Origin: Druceiella hillmani
Taxonomy: Eukaryota > Arthropoda > Insecta > Lepidoptera > Hepialidae
Direction of reading: 5' to 3'
Assembly: GCA_039881145.1 (NCBI GenBank)
Contig: JAYKKI010000015.1
Span: forward strand, 30,173,001 to 30,237,000
Length of the DNA: 64,000 nucleotides
Shown: positions 36,401 through 48,990 of the stretch, one piece after another
Layout of the letters: each line of letters opens with the position of its first letter
Numbering within the stretch: position 1 is the stretch's first letter
Program-made: the position numbers and the translations under genes
The notes under the pieces: generated by a model
Seen by the model: only the letters and a program-made list of their open reading frames with translations
Database searches by the model: none
Told to the model about the DNA's origin: nothing

Positions 36401-39400
36401 AATTACATTACGGTATTACAATTTTTTTTGGATGCCGTACTCAACTTTACTGGAATAAAACATTGACTAATTCAATACGGCAATAACGACCGATTTATTT
36501 TCAGTGCGATCGCATTCTTCGCCTTGCGATGAATATTATCGCACTCTTGGGAACCACTATTCCAAACTTCTCTCTTTTTCTGAACTTCTCTCTTTTTCTG
36601 GAAATAATTTCCCAAAAGAACTGTCTTTTTAGTCGAAGGCCGTTTCTTTTTCTTTCCACAATTTGGGGGATGGTTACAAAACAATATAGGATGTTAACAA
36701 AATCTTGCTCAAAAATGATGTGATGTGTTGTATGTCGTCCGTAAAAATTTTCGCGCACACTATTTTCGGTATTCCTTAGAATGTTTGTTTCTCATCCTCA
36801 GAGAGTAGTCCTCTTGGCAATAAACTTTATTTTTGTTTTATCAATATTTTATCTTGAACAAAGACTGTTAAGTCTTTGTTCAAGATAAAATATTGATAAA
36901 GAGGTTATTTATGTTCCGAATCGTTATTCCACTCGTGGGAGATGGTATTATTTTTTTATCGCAGTCTATGCGTCACTGTCGGTTGTCGCGTGTGAACTCA
37001 TTTTATCAACATACACAAAATTATCCTCTGGTATTTCTCCTTGTAAATCCATTGTTTTACGTCTCTTAGAGCAATAGCTACATTTAATGAATTCTTTAAA
37101 TGGACGCTTCATTTTTTGTTTCTACCATATATATTCACACATAACTTCCAAGTAATTTCCAACTTTGATTAATAGATTTTTAAATATTTTCTTCAGGCGC
37201 TATCGGCAGAGCATTGTTCGTATGCGTTACGCGTAAAGCATAAGTACATGTCATTTTTACTCCAATCTTTTCTTGTAATATTATTCAAAGCTTGGATTAT
37301 TTATTTATTATATTATTATGGTACACATTAATGTAAATCTGTAACGCAGACGACACCATCTTTAAGCATGTAAAAATAAAGCCAAAGGCTTGACTACACT
37401 GTACCATTTGTAATGTAAATAGGCCTTCTAGAAACACACAGACTACAGAAAAAAATAACATTTTATAAGAAATATTTTCCATTTTATTGTTTTTAATTTT
37501 TGGATGTCTTTATAGTCCATTGCGTGAATCAGTTTTTAAAACTTTACGTAGTCGGGTTTAGTTTTTTAAACTCTTTTATGTCAGACTTTTTACTTCTGGG
37601 TTAGTTTGTCCATTTGTTTTTTATAATTTTCTTCCTGTTTATCTCAATTTTTATTTCGAGGAAATTAGTATACTGAATTTCATAAGAGATTCAGTAATGA
37701 AATAAGGAAATATTGGTAATGATACCTGAACAACTTTTGACTTAAATATTACTATTTCAATTGTTCTATGTCAAAAGTTAAATTACAATTACTGAAGAAA
37801 ACAAAAATTTTACGAGATTTTGATTAACAAAATTTTTTTATAATACTAAAATTAATTCAAAATTACATATTTTTTCATTTCCCTTATGACGTAATATGGT
37901 AATACATAATCTAGATGTGAATACATATCGTAAACTATATTCAAGTAAACTTTCTAAAATACTAGCGAAGATATAGAAATACATATTTTCTCGTAAATTG
38001 CAATCGGTTTTAATATTTTAAAAAATCCTTTGGAACTTCGAAAAATCTACTACTGAAAAAAATATTTACCAATATTTTAAACCTGCTTTAATAATGTTTT
38101 TCAAATTTGGAATAAATTGCACAAATTATATGATGTAAATTTTATGGAAACAACACCTACTAACCAAGGTGTTATTAATGGAAATAATTAAAAAAAAAAT
38201 AAAAAAAACTTAATTGACTTTTTCCTGAGCTACTTTTTAGCAATATAGATAACCCTATATATTAACTGGTACCCTAAACTTTATTTCATACTAATATTCA
38301 ATCGGTTTTAGGTAAATATCTAATTGTAAGCAAACATGTAAACAGGCAAACCTTTTTATAAATCTGCATAAATTTTCAAAATCATCAAGAGAGTAAATAT
38401 ATGAAGTAGCACTGAAAGCTCCTAGAACTGACTATTTGTAATAAAAGAGTAATAAAAAATTGATTCACATTTCGAAAATCGAACAACGTTAAAGTCAACA
38501 TTCTGTGGCATTGTATGATGTAGCGCCATCTCGCGATACCGTTCACTACTGAGTTCTAGCATGATCGTGCCAGTAACAATGTGCCGTGCACAGCACTGAT
38601 GTTATCTTTAGCCGTTAAGAATACTGATAAACAATAGCCCAGTAATAATAAAACATTGTTCATTGCCAAGAGGACTACTCTCAGAGGATGAGAAACAAAC
38701 ATTCTAAACAATTCTGAAAATAGTGTGCGCGAAAATGTTTACGCTATGCTATAGCTCATTATAAAAACTGACGAGAAAGTAACCTATCAGCTAATTCGGA
38801 CGTGTTTAGATATTGGTAAAAGTCAAGTACAGAACTTTCTACATTTAAGCATTGAGAAGGTTTATGCAAGATGTGACACCCCATGATTTGATCGAAACTC
38901 AAAAATACCGCCGCGTTGATTGATGTCGCGAAAAATTTAATGGAGGTCACTTAATTAATGTATTCAACATCATCACGGGTGACGAAAGCTAGACGTACTG
39001 TTATAAACCCAAAACTAAAAGGCAGTGGGAATTTCTTTCTGAAAAGTTGTCTATGAAGGCGATGAAGTGTTGGAAAAAATATTATCGCCTCGTTTTTTTT
39101 CAGACGGATGGATTATTGTACAACGATTAGTCTAGAAAAGGAAAGAATAATTACCACAGACTGGTATACCGATAAATGTTTGCTTGATGTTTTAAAAAAA
39201 ATCGAAAGGAATGTCCTCGGGGTAGAATTTTCCTTCATTACGACAACACCTCTTCATACTCAGCCAGACAAATGACCGAATATTTGAACGTGTACAACCC
39301 CAACCTGGCACCTATTGGTTTCTATTTATTTCTAAGAACAAAATGATAAAATGTGATGAATACGATTCTCTGATACCGAAGTCCTTTGAAAAGGCCATGT

Positions 39401-42400
39401 AAGGAACGTCCTAGGAAGAATGGTTTGACAGTTTCTCTCAGTAGTTCCATCGAATTGAGCTATGCATAGGGCGTCATGGAGACTGTATTGAAAAACAATT
39501 AATAAATTACTAACTTGCTAGTTTATTCCATTTTTGGTATTATGAAAACTTTCAGCGTTACCTAAATTCGAAGTTACGCTAAATTTAATATTTATGTAGA
39601 CATCTACTTTTATATTTCAATTAATAGGAGCGATAAAATATTACCCTCGCTGGAAGTTTCTCCATCGCACTCTTGCCCTTTCTGTTTCCTCCAATGACCA
39701 GGCCGTTCTCTGTCCCGCACATAAATCTGTTATTGTTTGGTAAAATTGATTAATGGACAAATTATTCATACAAAAAGCATCACCATGGATAAACAAATTT
39801 GCGGGATATGACAAATGCGTGCGATTATCTTAAGTAATCGATTATGAACAAAATCTCAGCTTATTGATCGTTCAAATGCATATCGTATGACATCTCCTGA
39901 TTCAATATATTCGCTATGTCTTTGACCTCGCAAATTATGAACCTGCCCGTGATTACAGATTGCAATCAAATTAGTCAGACGTTTATGCAGCGTGTTAACT
40001 TTATGTCTTCTATTTAATATGCTAAACTATTTTAGCGTCCGGTAAATACTTAATAAGTTTTACTTTAGGTCCAGACTCTCAGTCTTAGATATCTCGAATA
40101 TCGTCCTAAAACACTTCACTCTTCATATCCCCAAATAGGAAAACTCTTTCTATCATTTTTCTGTCCGGTGTGTGCTACTGAACGTTAACTTGTTTTCCGC
40201 TATGATTCTCGTTTTCAAAATACCTGATTCTCATACTTGGGAGATTGAACGAGAACGATTCGATGATAATCGCCAAGCATATGTTATCGATTACACAAAA
40301 ATATATTAGAAAATAGTTCAGTACTACTGTCAGTAAAACATTAAATCAAAGTATCAAAACAGTTATTATTTGTATCAAACAGTATGTTTGATACTCTGAT
40401 TTAACGATTTACTGATAGCAGAATTGCTTATAAACATGTTGACGTAAGTCATCCAATTAATCAGTTTCAAATTACGGAAAGCAAGTTCAAATAGTTTTTA
40501 TTTCTACTTGAGTAAATAAATTTTTGCTCTGATTTAAAATACAAAACCAGTGACATGCTTCAATATTCCCGGCAATGAAAAGTACTCGCATCAGAAAATA
40601 CCAAAATAACATTAACCTGGTAGGTATAGTTGATTCGTATTCTAAAACGGATACGCCGAGCGCGTTGTTGATATCCTGCTCATCGGCGGCGGTCTTCACT
40701 GGATCGATGATCATTATGTCAGTTGGCTGGCTGAGATTGCGAGTATCCCACCTGCAGAGTATAATATGCAGCCATCAACAGCTAATAACAATACTAGGAA
40801 AACGGGACTATAAATCGCGTTGTAGGCTGATTAGACTGACTCAAACCAAAAAATTACATTTAAAAAATGCGTAACATATCAAATTCTGCTCAAAATACCG
40901 AAAAGGTGTGCCAAAAATAAAAAATATAAAAAATGTCGAGTGCCGCAACAAATCTAATACTGGTTCTGCGACTAAAATCTTTACAAGACTTTTGGGCACT
41001 CGTCTTATCTCCATCATTTGTTTTTTTTTTAAATAATGTAGCTTACATTATTCCAAATAAACACAGACTACGATTTATTCTATAAAGTTTAGTGTTCCAT
41101 TAGATATAGAAATGTTTATAGCTCAAACTGAAGGCAAATGACCAAATTGGTTGATTTCTTGGCTTATGCTAGGTAAACCATTACAAATATAATAAAATAA
41201 TGTAAGAACGAATTTTGCGTTTTACTGAGAACTTCAAAAAAGTTTGAGTTCCAAAAATCTATTTTATTACAAAGTTTCTAATACTTATAATTGGTACTGA
41301 CAATAAATAACATAAAATTAAATCGATTTACGGCTCTGTTTCGTCCTTTCAAAATTGGTCTTTATCAAAATGAACTAAATACACAGCACCAGTATTTTGT
41401 GTACCTAAATAATTGTATGAACCGCATGTCATTTGAATAATCAATCCAAAAGATATAACAATGCTTTTCAATACGCAAAAATAAAAGGCTATATGGCCAG
41501 CAGCAAGGTTGTGGCGTCAAAATTAAAAGTGGCCGATAGCTTAATACATTTGGAGCTGTACATGTCTTAGCTGAAGTCAGAATATTTCTTTTATTGCTAT
41601 TTTGAAAGTTTCTTTTAAAAAATCCAAAATTTAACAGTTAATGGCTAAGTATCGCAGTAAAAGCTGGTACGTCAATAGTTTTTTTTTATTTGTGCAATAT
41701 TTGAACAATCTAATCAAATAGATTCCAAGCATCTATATCAACAGAAAGGAATACTAAAGACGTGTGAAATTTATGAATCTTTGCAAAATTGGGGAAAACT
41801 GTTTAGATTGTAGCATTTAAAAAAATAAATAAAATAATCTGAGTCTTTGATACCTTTTTAAGAACATTAACCAATGCTCTTTCTTTGCAAGTGTGTTATT
41901 AGACATTCTGCAGAATTAACCGATATTGATTATGTGGAAACACTGTTTCCTGCTCGATCAGGAATGTGATAGTAAGGTTTCTGGATCGTTCACGTTCTTT
42001 TGCAATACTTTTATAACTGTCAGGTCATCGATGGTACCATAATGATTATTATGAATAGCGCTCACCATTTGCATTGTCCGTCGGTGGAGGAGGAAAAGAA
42101 CTCTGCGCATGTTTTCGAATTAATATAGAGAACGTTACGTGCCGGATCGCGATGGGACTCACTCAGCGGGCAGCTGGCCACGACCTCGGATCCACGTCGG
42201 GTGTCAAATGCGACTACCTGTTATGTCGTGTAAAAACATTAATGTGTATATATGTATAACTTCATTTAGTGAAGCCGCAACTTAGTAGAATTTGTCTTAA
42301 TTCTTGGAATGCAACCGAGGCAGGAAAATAAAATCAAAGGTTCAAAAAAATCAATGGATTTGCACAATAAGTACCAGCCCAAAGAGGCTAGTTACGTTAT

Positions 42401-45400
42401 AACGGAATTTCTGGGAAGCCTAATCAAGCTTAACTGTATTTTATTAAAATATATTTAAGTGATTTAATTTCCTCTATTAGTTATTAAATGAAATATTCCA
42501 AAATATATCATAGTTATACAAGCTTCATAAACTATTAGAAAAAAATTACATTTCGTTAAACTAATAGATTCATTATTCGTTATAAAATTAACTGCCACCT
42601 GCGATTTCGTTGGCGTGGAATTACAAACCAGAATCATACCAAAGTTTATGGAGCTCAGCTTGATGCAATACATTTGGTATATTTTACTTCATATTTTATT
42701 TTGGTGAAAGGAAAAAAAAATATTGCTCGCCGAAGATAATGCAGGTTATTTTATTTATATAGTAATTGACAATAAACAATAATAACTTTAAAACAAACAA
42801 ACAAATTCTTATTTATTCAGATGGAGACAATCACTCAAGCCAAGTTAGTCAAACCACATACTGTTAAATTGCTTATCTAAAGATATAATTTAATACAAAA
42901 ATGAAATATTTAAAAGCATAGCAGTATCATATAAAATCGTTGGTCATAAAAACACGTAGTTTTTTTGTATTCCCTAACGAAATAATAATTTTTCTGAAAT
43001 GACCCCACATGTTATCCTACAGCATTATCTACAATCCATATCTGTACAACATTTTATAATGATCGTTCAACGTTTGGTAGCAAATAAACGAACAAAATCA
43101 TTTTTACATTTATAATGTTAAATTTGAATTTAAAATCACAGAAAAAAAACTAATACGATTTAATTCAAAAAATTTAAATTAAAAGTAATATCATTCTTGA
43201 AAACGAAATAAAATTACTGGTTCCAACTCAAAAAAATTAACAGTGTATGCTACATAAAAAAACTATTTTAATGAATTTTGCACGAGGTTATTTACAGCAA
43301 GTTAATACCAACCTGTCCACTCATAAGACCTCCGACGAGTGTGTGCTGGTCGCGCGGGTTATATTGCAAATCGTAAAGGGGATGGGGTGGTTTCAGACTC
43401 AACTCGGGTGCATTGGGATTCTCTGGTAACAGTCAAAACTCAAATTGAACATAAATAATTATTAGCTACAATTATAAAATTGAATAAGAACATTGATGAC
43501 GTTTATTGTTCTTATTTAAATAGATGCGAGTGTAACTTTTTGACGTAGTTTTTATACTTTCATGACTAAAATTTTCAAGAAACAGATGATAGATAATGGC
43601 TTTAGGTCCTAGTGTCTAGCATAATCGAGGTACATTATCAATGTCACGAGCACACAATTTTTAACAGCATGGAATGCATTTTTATTTTAACTGAATATCT
43701 TTTTCGCTCTTTTTTTCGGCTATAATGTCGATGTAAAATTAGGTTTTATTTTTGTGTATCGTAATTGGATACTATGGTTTATGGATCCAATTACGATACA
43801 TACATATTCTCGACATCTAAAGCGCTTCTATAATTGGTTACATAGAAATATGTGTATGATTACCAATTCCTATCTCTATGCAGCGAATGAAGAAATTCAC
43901 AGCGACTTAGATAAAAATGAATTAACGAAGTTATCCAAGAATATGATATTAAATACGAAAAACAACTACTCAACCATACCAACGTAGAAGTTATTCGATT
44001 TCTGGATATTACCCACGAATTGAGAAGGCTAAAACGTGTTAGCCTTATGAATAAATATTATATTTACCTTATGAATAATTTCATTTAATTGTGAATAATG
44101 AATTTCAACAAAATTAACGCCAAATATATTCAATACTTATGAATAAACTTAATTTATCTGGGAACTAAACACTGGGACAATAAATCCATACAGAACTTAC
44201 TTTAAAATAAAATTGAGTACATTTTGTCAATAATAATTAATTAATTGTATATTAAGATTGAATCAGGCATTTCCAATAAAGGTGTTTAAAAAAATATCTA
44301 AACCGCTATAATTTTGAACGAAGTTTCTATCAATTAAATTATTTCAATTTTGACGTTAAAACGTAACAATACCTTACATACCATTCACCGGCATTCATTA
44401 CCAGTGAGCAGAATTTTTTTGTATGATTTTGATTCAATATGTAACACCCACTGGGCTACAGGCAATAGTTTTAAAAGTAAATCACCGTTTTATGGCACCC
44501 GATCGAAACAATTACGCAATCGTATACTCGATAAACTTTTCGAAATTATAAGTCACAAAGATCCAACGCCAAGAGCATAAAGCGTACAAAAGGCCAAAAG
44601 CAAGCGTAACATTGTCGAAATAAGAAAATCGTCACAGACAAAAGAAATATGAAATAAAAAAAATATGAATTAAAACGATATTTCTTTAACCGCACATTTC
44701 ATAGAACGAGACGTTCGATAAGTGACCGGGTTACGGGTGTCTGGGTCACATTTACTAAGTAACTCTAAGAATAGCGCGAATGTATTTCTTACTTGTCTTC
44801 TCGTCTTACACGAAATGACAGATCTAGATTAGCTACTACGATTATTCATAAGTAATTGATGAAAAAAAGGACAACATTAAATTGTTTCTTGTAAACTTTT
44901 GTAGGATACGCAATATTGCTAATACATAACAAATCCAAAAGAATTTGGTTCCAAAAGTAGCAAAAGATATATGGGTTATTTTATATTTCTCTAACACTTT
45001 TATTATTACCGTATGAAAAATGACAGGGGCTTAATTTAATGCGGAACACTTCGTGCCGTATAAAAGTTACGCAAATTGAAAACAAAATGCTCATTACCTA
45101 GTTACAGAGTGCACATGACACTCATTATTATATTACATATAAACATATTCCCAAGTAATAACGAAATTATTATAAATATTGATTATAATGCAGCATTGTA
45201 GAAGCATTCTTTTATCTCATTGTACCTAACCCTGTAATTAACAGTACCCGCCATCACAATATGCTATTCCGTACCGATATCCCAAATATTTGCGAAGTGC
45301 TGAGTACGACCAGCACCCGAGAGGTGGGCAGCCGCGAGCCGCTGTCCCCCGTCCGCCTGCCAGCTGAGGGAAGCGAGGGCGCGTCGCGCGCCGCCCTCGC

Positions 45401-48400
45401 GTAGCACGCCCACGGCGCGGCACTCGCCCCGCTCCACACCCCCGCCGCCCGTAGCACCCGCGTAGTACTTCTCATACATGTCCAACGCGTTATTTTGCAG
45501 AATGTAGTGCTCCATCGTCTGCCGTGAGGGTCGAAACGAATTTAAACTTTCACGAAGACTTGCAGTAAAAAATCCATTTAACAGTGTCGATACGTTCAAT
45601 GCGGATATCGACACGTTGCCACCTAAAGAATCTACTCTGTGTGACTGATATCGACACATTGTCAATAATCCGAATCCTCACCGATGTTGTTAAAAAATAA
45701 ATGAAGACACTTGAAAGAGATAATAAAGAAATTAATATACAAGGGAAAAGTGAACGTTATTTCACTCTATCAAATCGACAATAAAGTCGTCTATAAAGTC
45801 ATTGTCTGATTAAGTACAACTTAAAAAAAACTTCATTAAAACTGCATTAGGAATTATTATATACTTATGTGCTTATAATATTTAAATATCTTCCAGACTT
45901 TATCACAAACTTGGCGCAGTTTGATGTATGTGTTAAGGTGATCCCTCACCGGGAGCATTCGCCTGTAACGTTACGTTACAGATTCGAGCATTACATCAGT
46001 GAAGGATCTCCTCCTTCGAGCATTACAGTACGCAACCTTTAATGATACGATCTATTAATGATATATATATGAAAAAAATATTTTGATAAAACTTGTAACA
46101 TCAATGCGTACCACTTGTAATGTAACATTTCAGATTCGATTTTAATTAATTTAATTGATTAAAATCCAATCTGACATGTATGTAGCGTTTACATACTTAT
46201 AGGCGAATGCTTATCAGTCAGGGAGGCAGCATTATAAGGTAATGCTCAAAATATAATCTGAAATGTTATATTACAGGCGAATGCTCCCGGTGAAGGAGCG
46301 CCTTTAAATAAACTCGTTCTATTTGATTTCTTGACAACTGAAAGTAAAAAATCAGCATAGTGCGTGTGAATGATTAATTAATTTTCACAATATGGAAATT
46401 TCATTATTCTGAATCATCAATTATTCAATTGTCATTATTCTATAAAATTTATTGTCGTAAAAGTATCAATAAAATGCTTTTACAATCATTAACAGAACAG
46501 CGTTTCCTTTCAAGAAATAAATTTAGTTTTCACAAAGACTTGACACAGACTATCTTAAATTATGTATCTAGTTAGATAAGCATCTTCTCTCTAATTTAAG
46601 CTAATATGAAATTAAAGACAGCAATGTGTACACAAAATATACTTAATCCTGTATCACAGTTTATGATTCGTTTATAGAAATCACGTTATTTAAATTATGG
46701 GCTTTACAATAACTACCCAATGCAGGCTTCGACTAATATTTTAATCATAGATTAAACAATGTAAGCATCAAGTACCATAGACAAACTGTAGCGAATGAAA
46801 AGCTTACATGCGAAAGATGCATGACGCAGTGAATGTATGAATCATCTTTCTCGATCTTCCTCCGATAGCGTTGCGTCGCTTCAGGATCCTGCATGTTTAC
46901 ATCCTTTGGCCATCCGCCCTCAATGTGCGTGATACCAGAACTTTTGTACTGGGCCCTTAAAAGAAGATGAATAGATGCGCAGTGGACTTAATGGAATCAG
47001 CCGCAAAAAACATAATACATTTTTATCAAAAAAGAACAGCGAAGAGATCTTCCATCTCTTAACCTACCTACTTCTTCCACCTTGTACGTCATTCTACTTC
47101 GATTTTTATCTTTTCGCGTAATAATATTTTAAATTTCGTTACTTCGATCTCTATCAATTCACAGCGTTTCTTGTTTTCGACTTTTCATTCTACCTGTTAT
47201 TGTTTTTAAACCGGTTACTTTTTTTATTACACTTTTATTTACTTTATTTTTCACAAAAAACTATTTAAATTTTCCTGTCTTTATCTTCAATATTACACTA
47301 TGTTTGATTAAAGCAACTTAATAATGATACAATAAGGAAAAAACGAAATAATATTTTTGACCAGAATTTTTTAGAACTAATGTTACATAATTATTAGATA
47401 TTTTATCAGTGAGGGAAAATGTACAATCGCGGTGTAACGTGCCTCTTTAATAGTGGAGTATATCTACACTTTATTCCACAAAAGTGGGTACTTATCATGT
47501 GGATATGCGTAATGTAATATTACTGCTAATTCCGTCTGAATGTGAAAATAACATGAAGATTTATAAGGATTGTTCACTACAAGCTCAATGCAAAAACAAA
47601 AACGGGTTAAGTTCAATGCAATACTTTGAACTTAGCCTGTTTGAATAATTTATCACTCCATGTAAGACTCCATAAAAATTCATAAATACATTCTTCGTAA
47701 CATTAAATAAATATCCTGAAGTACTAGAACAGAACTTGCACTACGACCTTTCCGTAAACATTTAGGTTATTATAAACATAAAGGGTATACAGTATTTCTG
47801 TTATTAAACCATTTACAAACATTAATATGATTTTCCACCATGGTAATATATTGTCGAGCATATATTTCTCATGAATTTCTCAAATATTAAGAAAGGTAGA
47901 ATCATTGCAACAGTTTTGTGATAATCTTTATATAAAGTTGCTGTTCTCCTAATTTTGACTATTTTTTTCCTTTCGCAGTTTCTGAGGGGGGCGGAAGACA
48001 TGTGTTTTATAGATATTGTTAGTAATAATCTAAAATTATCTTACATATATTATTGGAAAAAATACTTTTATAATTCTTGTAACTTAACCTTTCAGTTGAT
48101 ACCAAGGACACATGATATTAAAAAAATGTTTTTTTTAATATCATGTATCCTAGGTATCAGTTAAAAAGGCTATCCTAGGTATCAACTGTTTAACTTAATT
48201 TGACCTCTGTATTATTTCTATACAAATATTTTTTATTGTTAACTCGAAATATAAGCCAATTAACATTCTTTATGCTTTTACCAAATTTCAAGTTTCTACG
48301 TCAAATCGACTCTGAGAAAAACAGCTGCAACAGACTGAGGGACGAACCCGTGACTTTTCCAAGAGTTTTTTTTTATTTTTGAGGTTCAACACCTTAAAAA

Positions 48401-48990
48401 AGACACTAAATGCGGGTTATAGCGGTCACGTGTCTCTAATCAATTGGCCTGCTACTTATACAAGAAAATATATTCAAATTTCTTGATGGCGAATACACAA
48501 ATTTTAGAACCATTTTAATTTATTTAATAGGTTTTTAGATTTATCAACATGACACCTTGAAAAAGCGAGGGTAGCAAAAGTCTATAGTATCGATTGATTT
48601 TGATTTCTATTGCTTGAAGTTTTGAAAACTATTTATATCATCACTCCATTTACTTGAGTCTATCTGCGAAGTGTTTAGTCGATCGAAATGCCCAAATATC
48701 TAAAATATGTCAGCTGAACCAAGACTGAAGTGAAAATTTCCTAATGCTGACAAAATATATTCATAAAATTCTCACCTTACTGTATTGACTTCGTGCTCTG
48801 CCATGAATGTGGTGTTCTGAAGCTCGCGGTGTACGGGATTCCGCAGCACATAGTTCCGATACTGGCTGGGGTCCGGTAGCAGGCTGTCCACTATTTCGGG
48901 TCCTCGGTCCTCGAGGAAGATCTGCCGACCGAACATGCATCGTTTGCGTGTCACCTGGTACGTCTGTACCTCCGGTTTGCTTTCCGTCAT
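29884..48990 (-). CDS. DNAI2: Axonemal dynein intermediate chain 2 (DNAI2 type), WD40 protein of the outer dynein arm
   Basis: Eleven exons on the minus strand: 48990-48776, 46955-46808, 45518-45275, 43422-43313, 42217-42066, 40751-40617, 39726-39645, 35530-35352, 31611-31479, 30871-30767 and 30099-29884. They total 1719 nt, 572 aa plus stop, all phases join, and no internal stop occurs; vertebrate DNAI2 is about 605 aa. Diagnostic stretches are FGRQIFLEDRGPEIVDSLLP, GITHIEGGWPKDVN, YILQNNALDMYEKYY, AFDTRRGSEVV, SHRDPARNVLYINSK, ALGVSVLEYESTIPTR, FLKNFLTVGDWSARVWSED, CWDLLRRQGAPV, VACGSQKGS and IFDRENKRERILEARMREMR. WD40 repeats span about residues 160-500, and a basic/acidic coiled tail follows. 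In the family the protein helps hold the outer dynein arm on axonemal doublets, so expression in sperm is expected. The start is the only ATG in frame before the conserved N-terminus. Introns total about 17 kb and are repeat-laden. Confidence 0.95.
30394..30447. repeat. (AT)n microsatellite
   Basis: An uninterrupted AT run of about 54 bases in the last intron of the first DNAI2-type gene. Confidence 0.95.
32235..32442. mobile_element. Short dispersed repeat nested in THAP element copy B, 9-bp target duplication
   Basis: 'atatataat' at 32235-32243 is repeated at 32434-32442. Copy A of the host element has no matching block at the same place, so this is an insertion. Its text ('gtaacagagtgaatt', 'tttttgtctgtctgtatgtt', 'cttgcgaacgtaggcagagc') resembles a common lepidopteran SINE-like repeat and is seen again at 51.02-51.53 kb. 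Confidence 0.75.
32786..32868. repeat. Alternating purine-pyrimidine tract (CA/CG-rich)
   Basis: About 80 bases of alternating 'acac', 'gcgc' and 'atac' steps, including 'ggcgcgcgcgcacacat'. Such tracts can adopt Z-DNA. It is absent from THAP element copy A. Confidence 0.85.
33220..35350. other. Intron 8 of the first DNAI2-type gene, right part
   Basis: AT-rich intronic sequence with no coding signal. One neat hairpin lies at 34649-34679: 12-bp perfect arms (gcgcaccattta and mirror) around a 7-base loop. Confidence 0.5.
36745..36826. repeat. Left half of an inverted pair with 38660-38745
   Basis: About 80 bp reading 'ttttcgcgcacactatttt', 'agaatgtttgtttctcatcc' and 'gagagtagtcctcttggcaa' reappears reverse-complemented at 38660-38745, just upstream of the mariner-like relic. 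The pair may be a split or inverted piece of that element's 5' end. Confidence 0.75.
36837..36900. repeat. Perfect palindrome: 30-bp arms, 4-base loop
   Basis: The arms 36837-36866 and 36871-36900 are exact reverse complements around 'gtta'. The sequence is AT-rich (core 'tcttgaacaaagact'). It begins 11 bp after the inverted-pair segment at 36745-36826, in intron 7 of the first DNAI2-type gene. Confidence 0.9.
38655..39520 (+). pseudogene. Decayed mariner-type transposase
   Basis: Plus-strand frames, broken by many stops, keep the mariner order. 'QLIRTCLDIGKSQVQNFLHL' is followed by 'RCDTP', then a trace of the GDE-W catalytic block near 38970. Later come 'CPRGRIFLHYDNTSSYSARQ' (the HDN catalytic box), 'MTEYLNVYNPNLAPIGFYLF' (from the YSPDLAP-x-D-[FY]-x-LF box, its Asp replaced by Ile-Gly) and a C-terminal end near 39500. 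It lies in intron 7 of the first DNAI2-type gene and is dead. Confidence 0.8.
40327..40422. repeat. Imperfect inverted repeat, about 40-bp arms
   Basis: 'actgtcagtaaaacattaaa' with 'tcaaagtatcaaaac' is mirrored by 'gtttgatactctgatttaac' and 'gatttactgatagcag', around a short A/T centre. It lies in intron 6 of the first DNAI2-type gene, left of exon 6. Confidence 0.65.
43755..43800. repeat. Perfect 16-bp inverted repeat
   Basis: The arms 43755-43770 and 43785-43800 (tgtatcgtaattggat and mirror) flank a 14-base loop, in intron 3 of the first DNAI2-type gene. Confidence 0.85.
45933..46307. mobile_element. 375-bp MITE with TTAA ends, piggyBac-like
   Basis: TTAA at 45933-45936 and at 46304-46307 bracket inverted ends of about 35 bp. 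The shared core is 'accgggagcattcgcctgta' and its mirror, with a few mismatches nearer the tips. The interior is AT-rich and non-coding. TTAA target sites are the mark of piggyBac-type transposition, so this is best read as a non-autonomous piggyBac-like element. It sits in intron 2 of the first DNAI2-type gene. Confidence 0.75.
48099..48158. repeat. Imperfect hairpin, about 28-bp arms
   Basis: 'gataccaaggacacatgata' followed by T/A runs is mirrored by 'tatcatgtatcctaggtatc' with two or three mismatches and a minimal loop. It lies in intron 1 of the first DNAI2-type gene. A further 'tatcctaggtatcaactg' follows at about 48170. Confidence 0.7.

Noticed and set aside
36472..36758. Lys/Arg-rich minus-strand ORFs of 70-85 aa
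   Set aside because: They overlap a short direct repeat ('cttctctctttttctgaa') and have low-complexity composition, with no family resemblance.
44350..44580. A 76-codon plus-strand ORF within intron 3 of the first DNAI2-type gene
   Set aside because: The composition is fairly ordinary but no motif was recognised and there is no start or splice context. It is not enough to call a gene.
45254..45475. Additional long minus-strand frames over the GC-rich segment
   Set aside because: They are off-frame shadows of DNAI2-type exon 3. The accepted frame joins in phase with both neighbours and matches the family.
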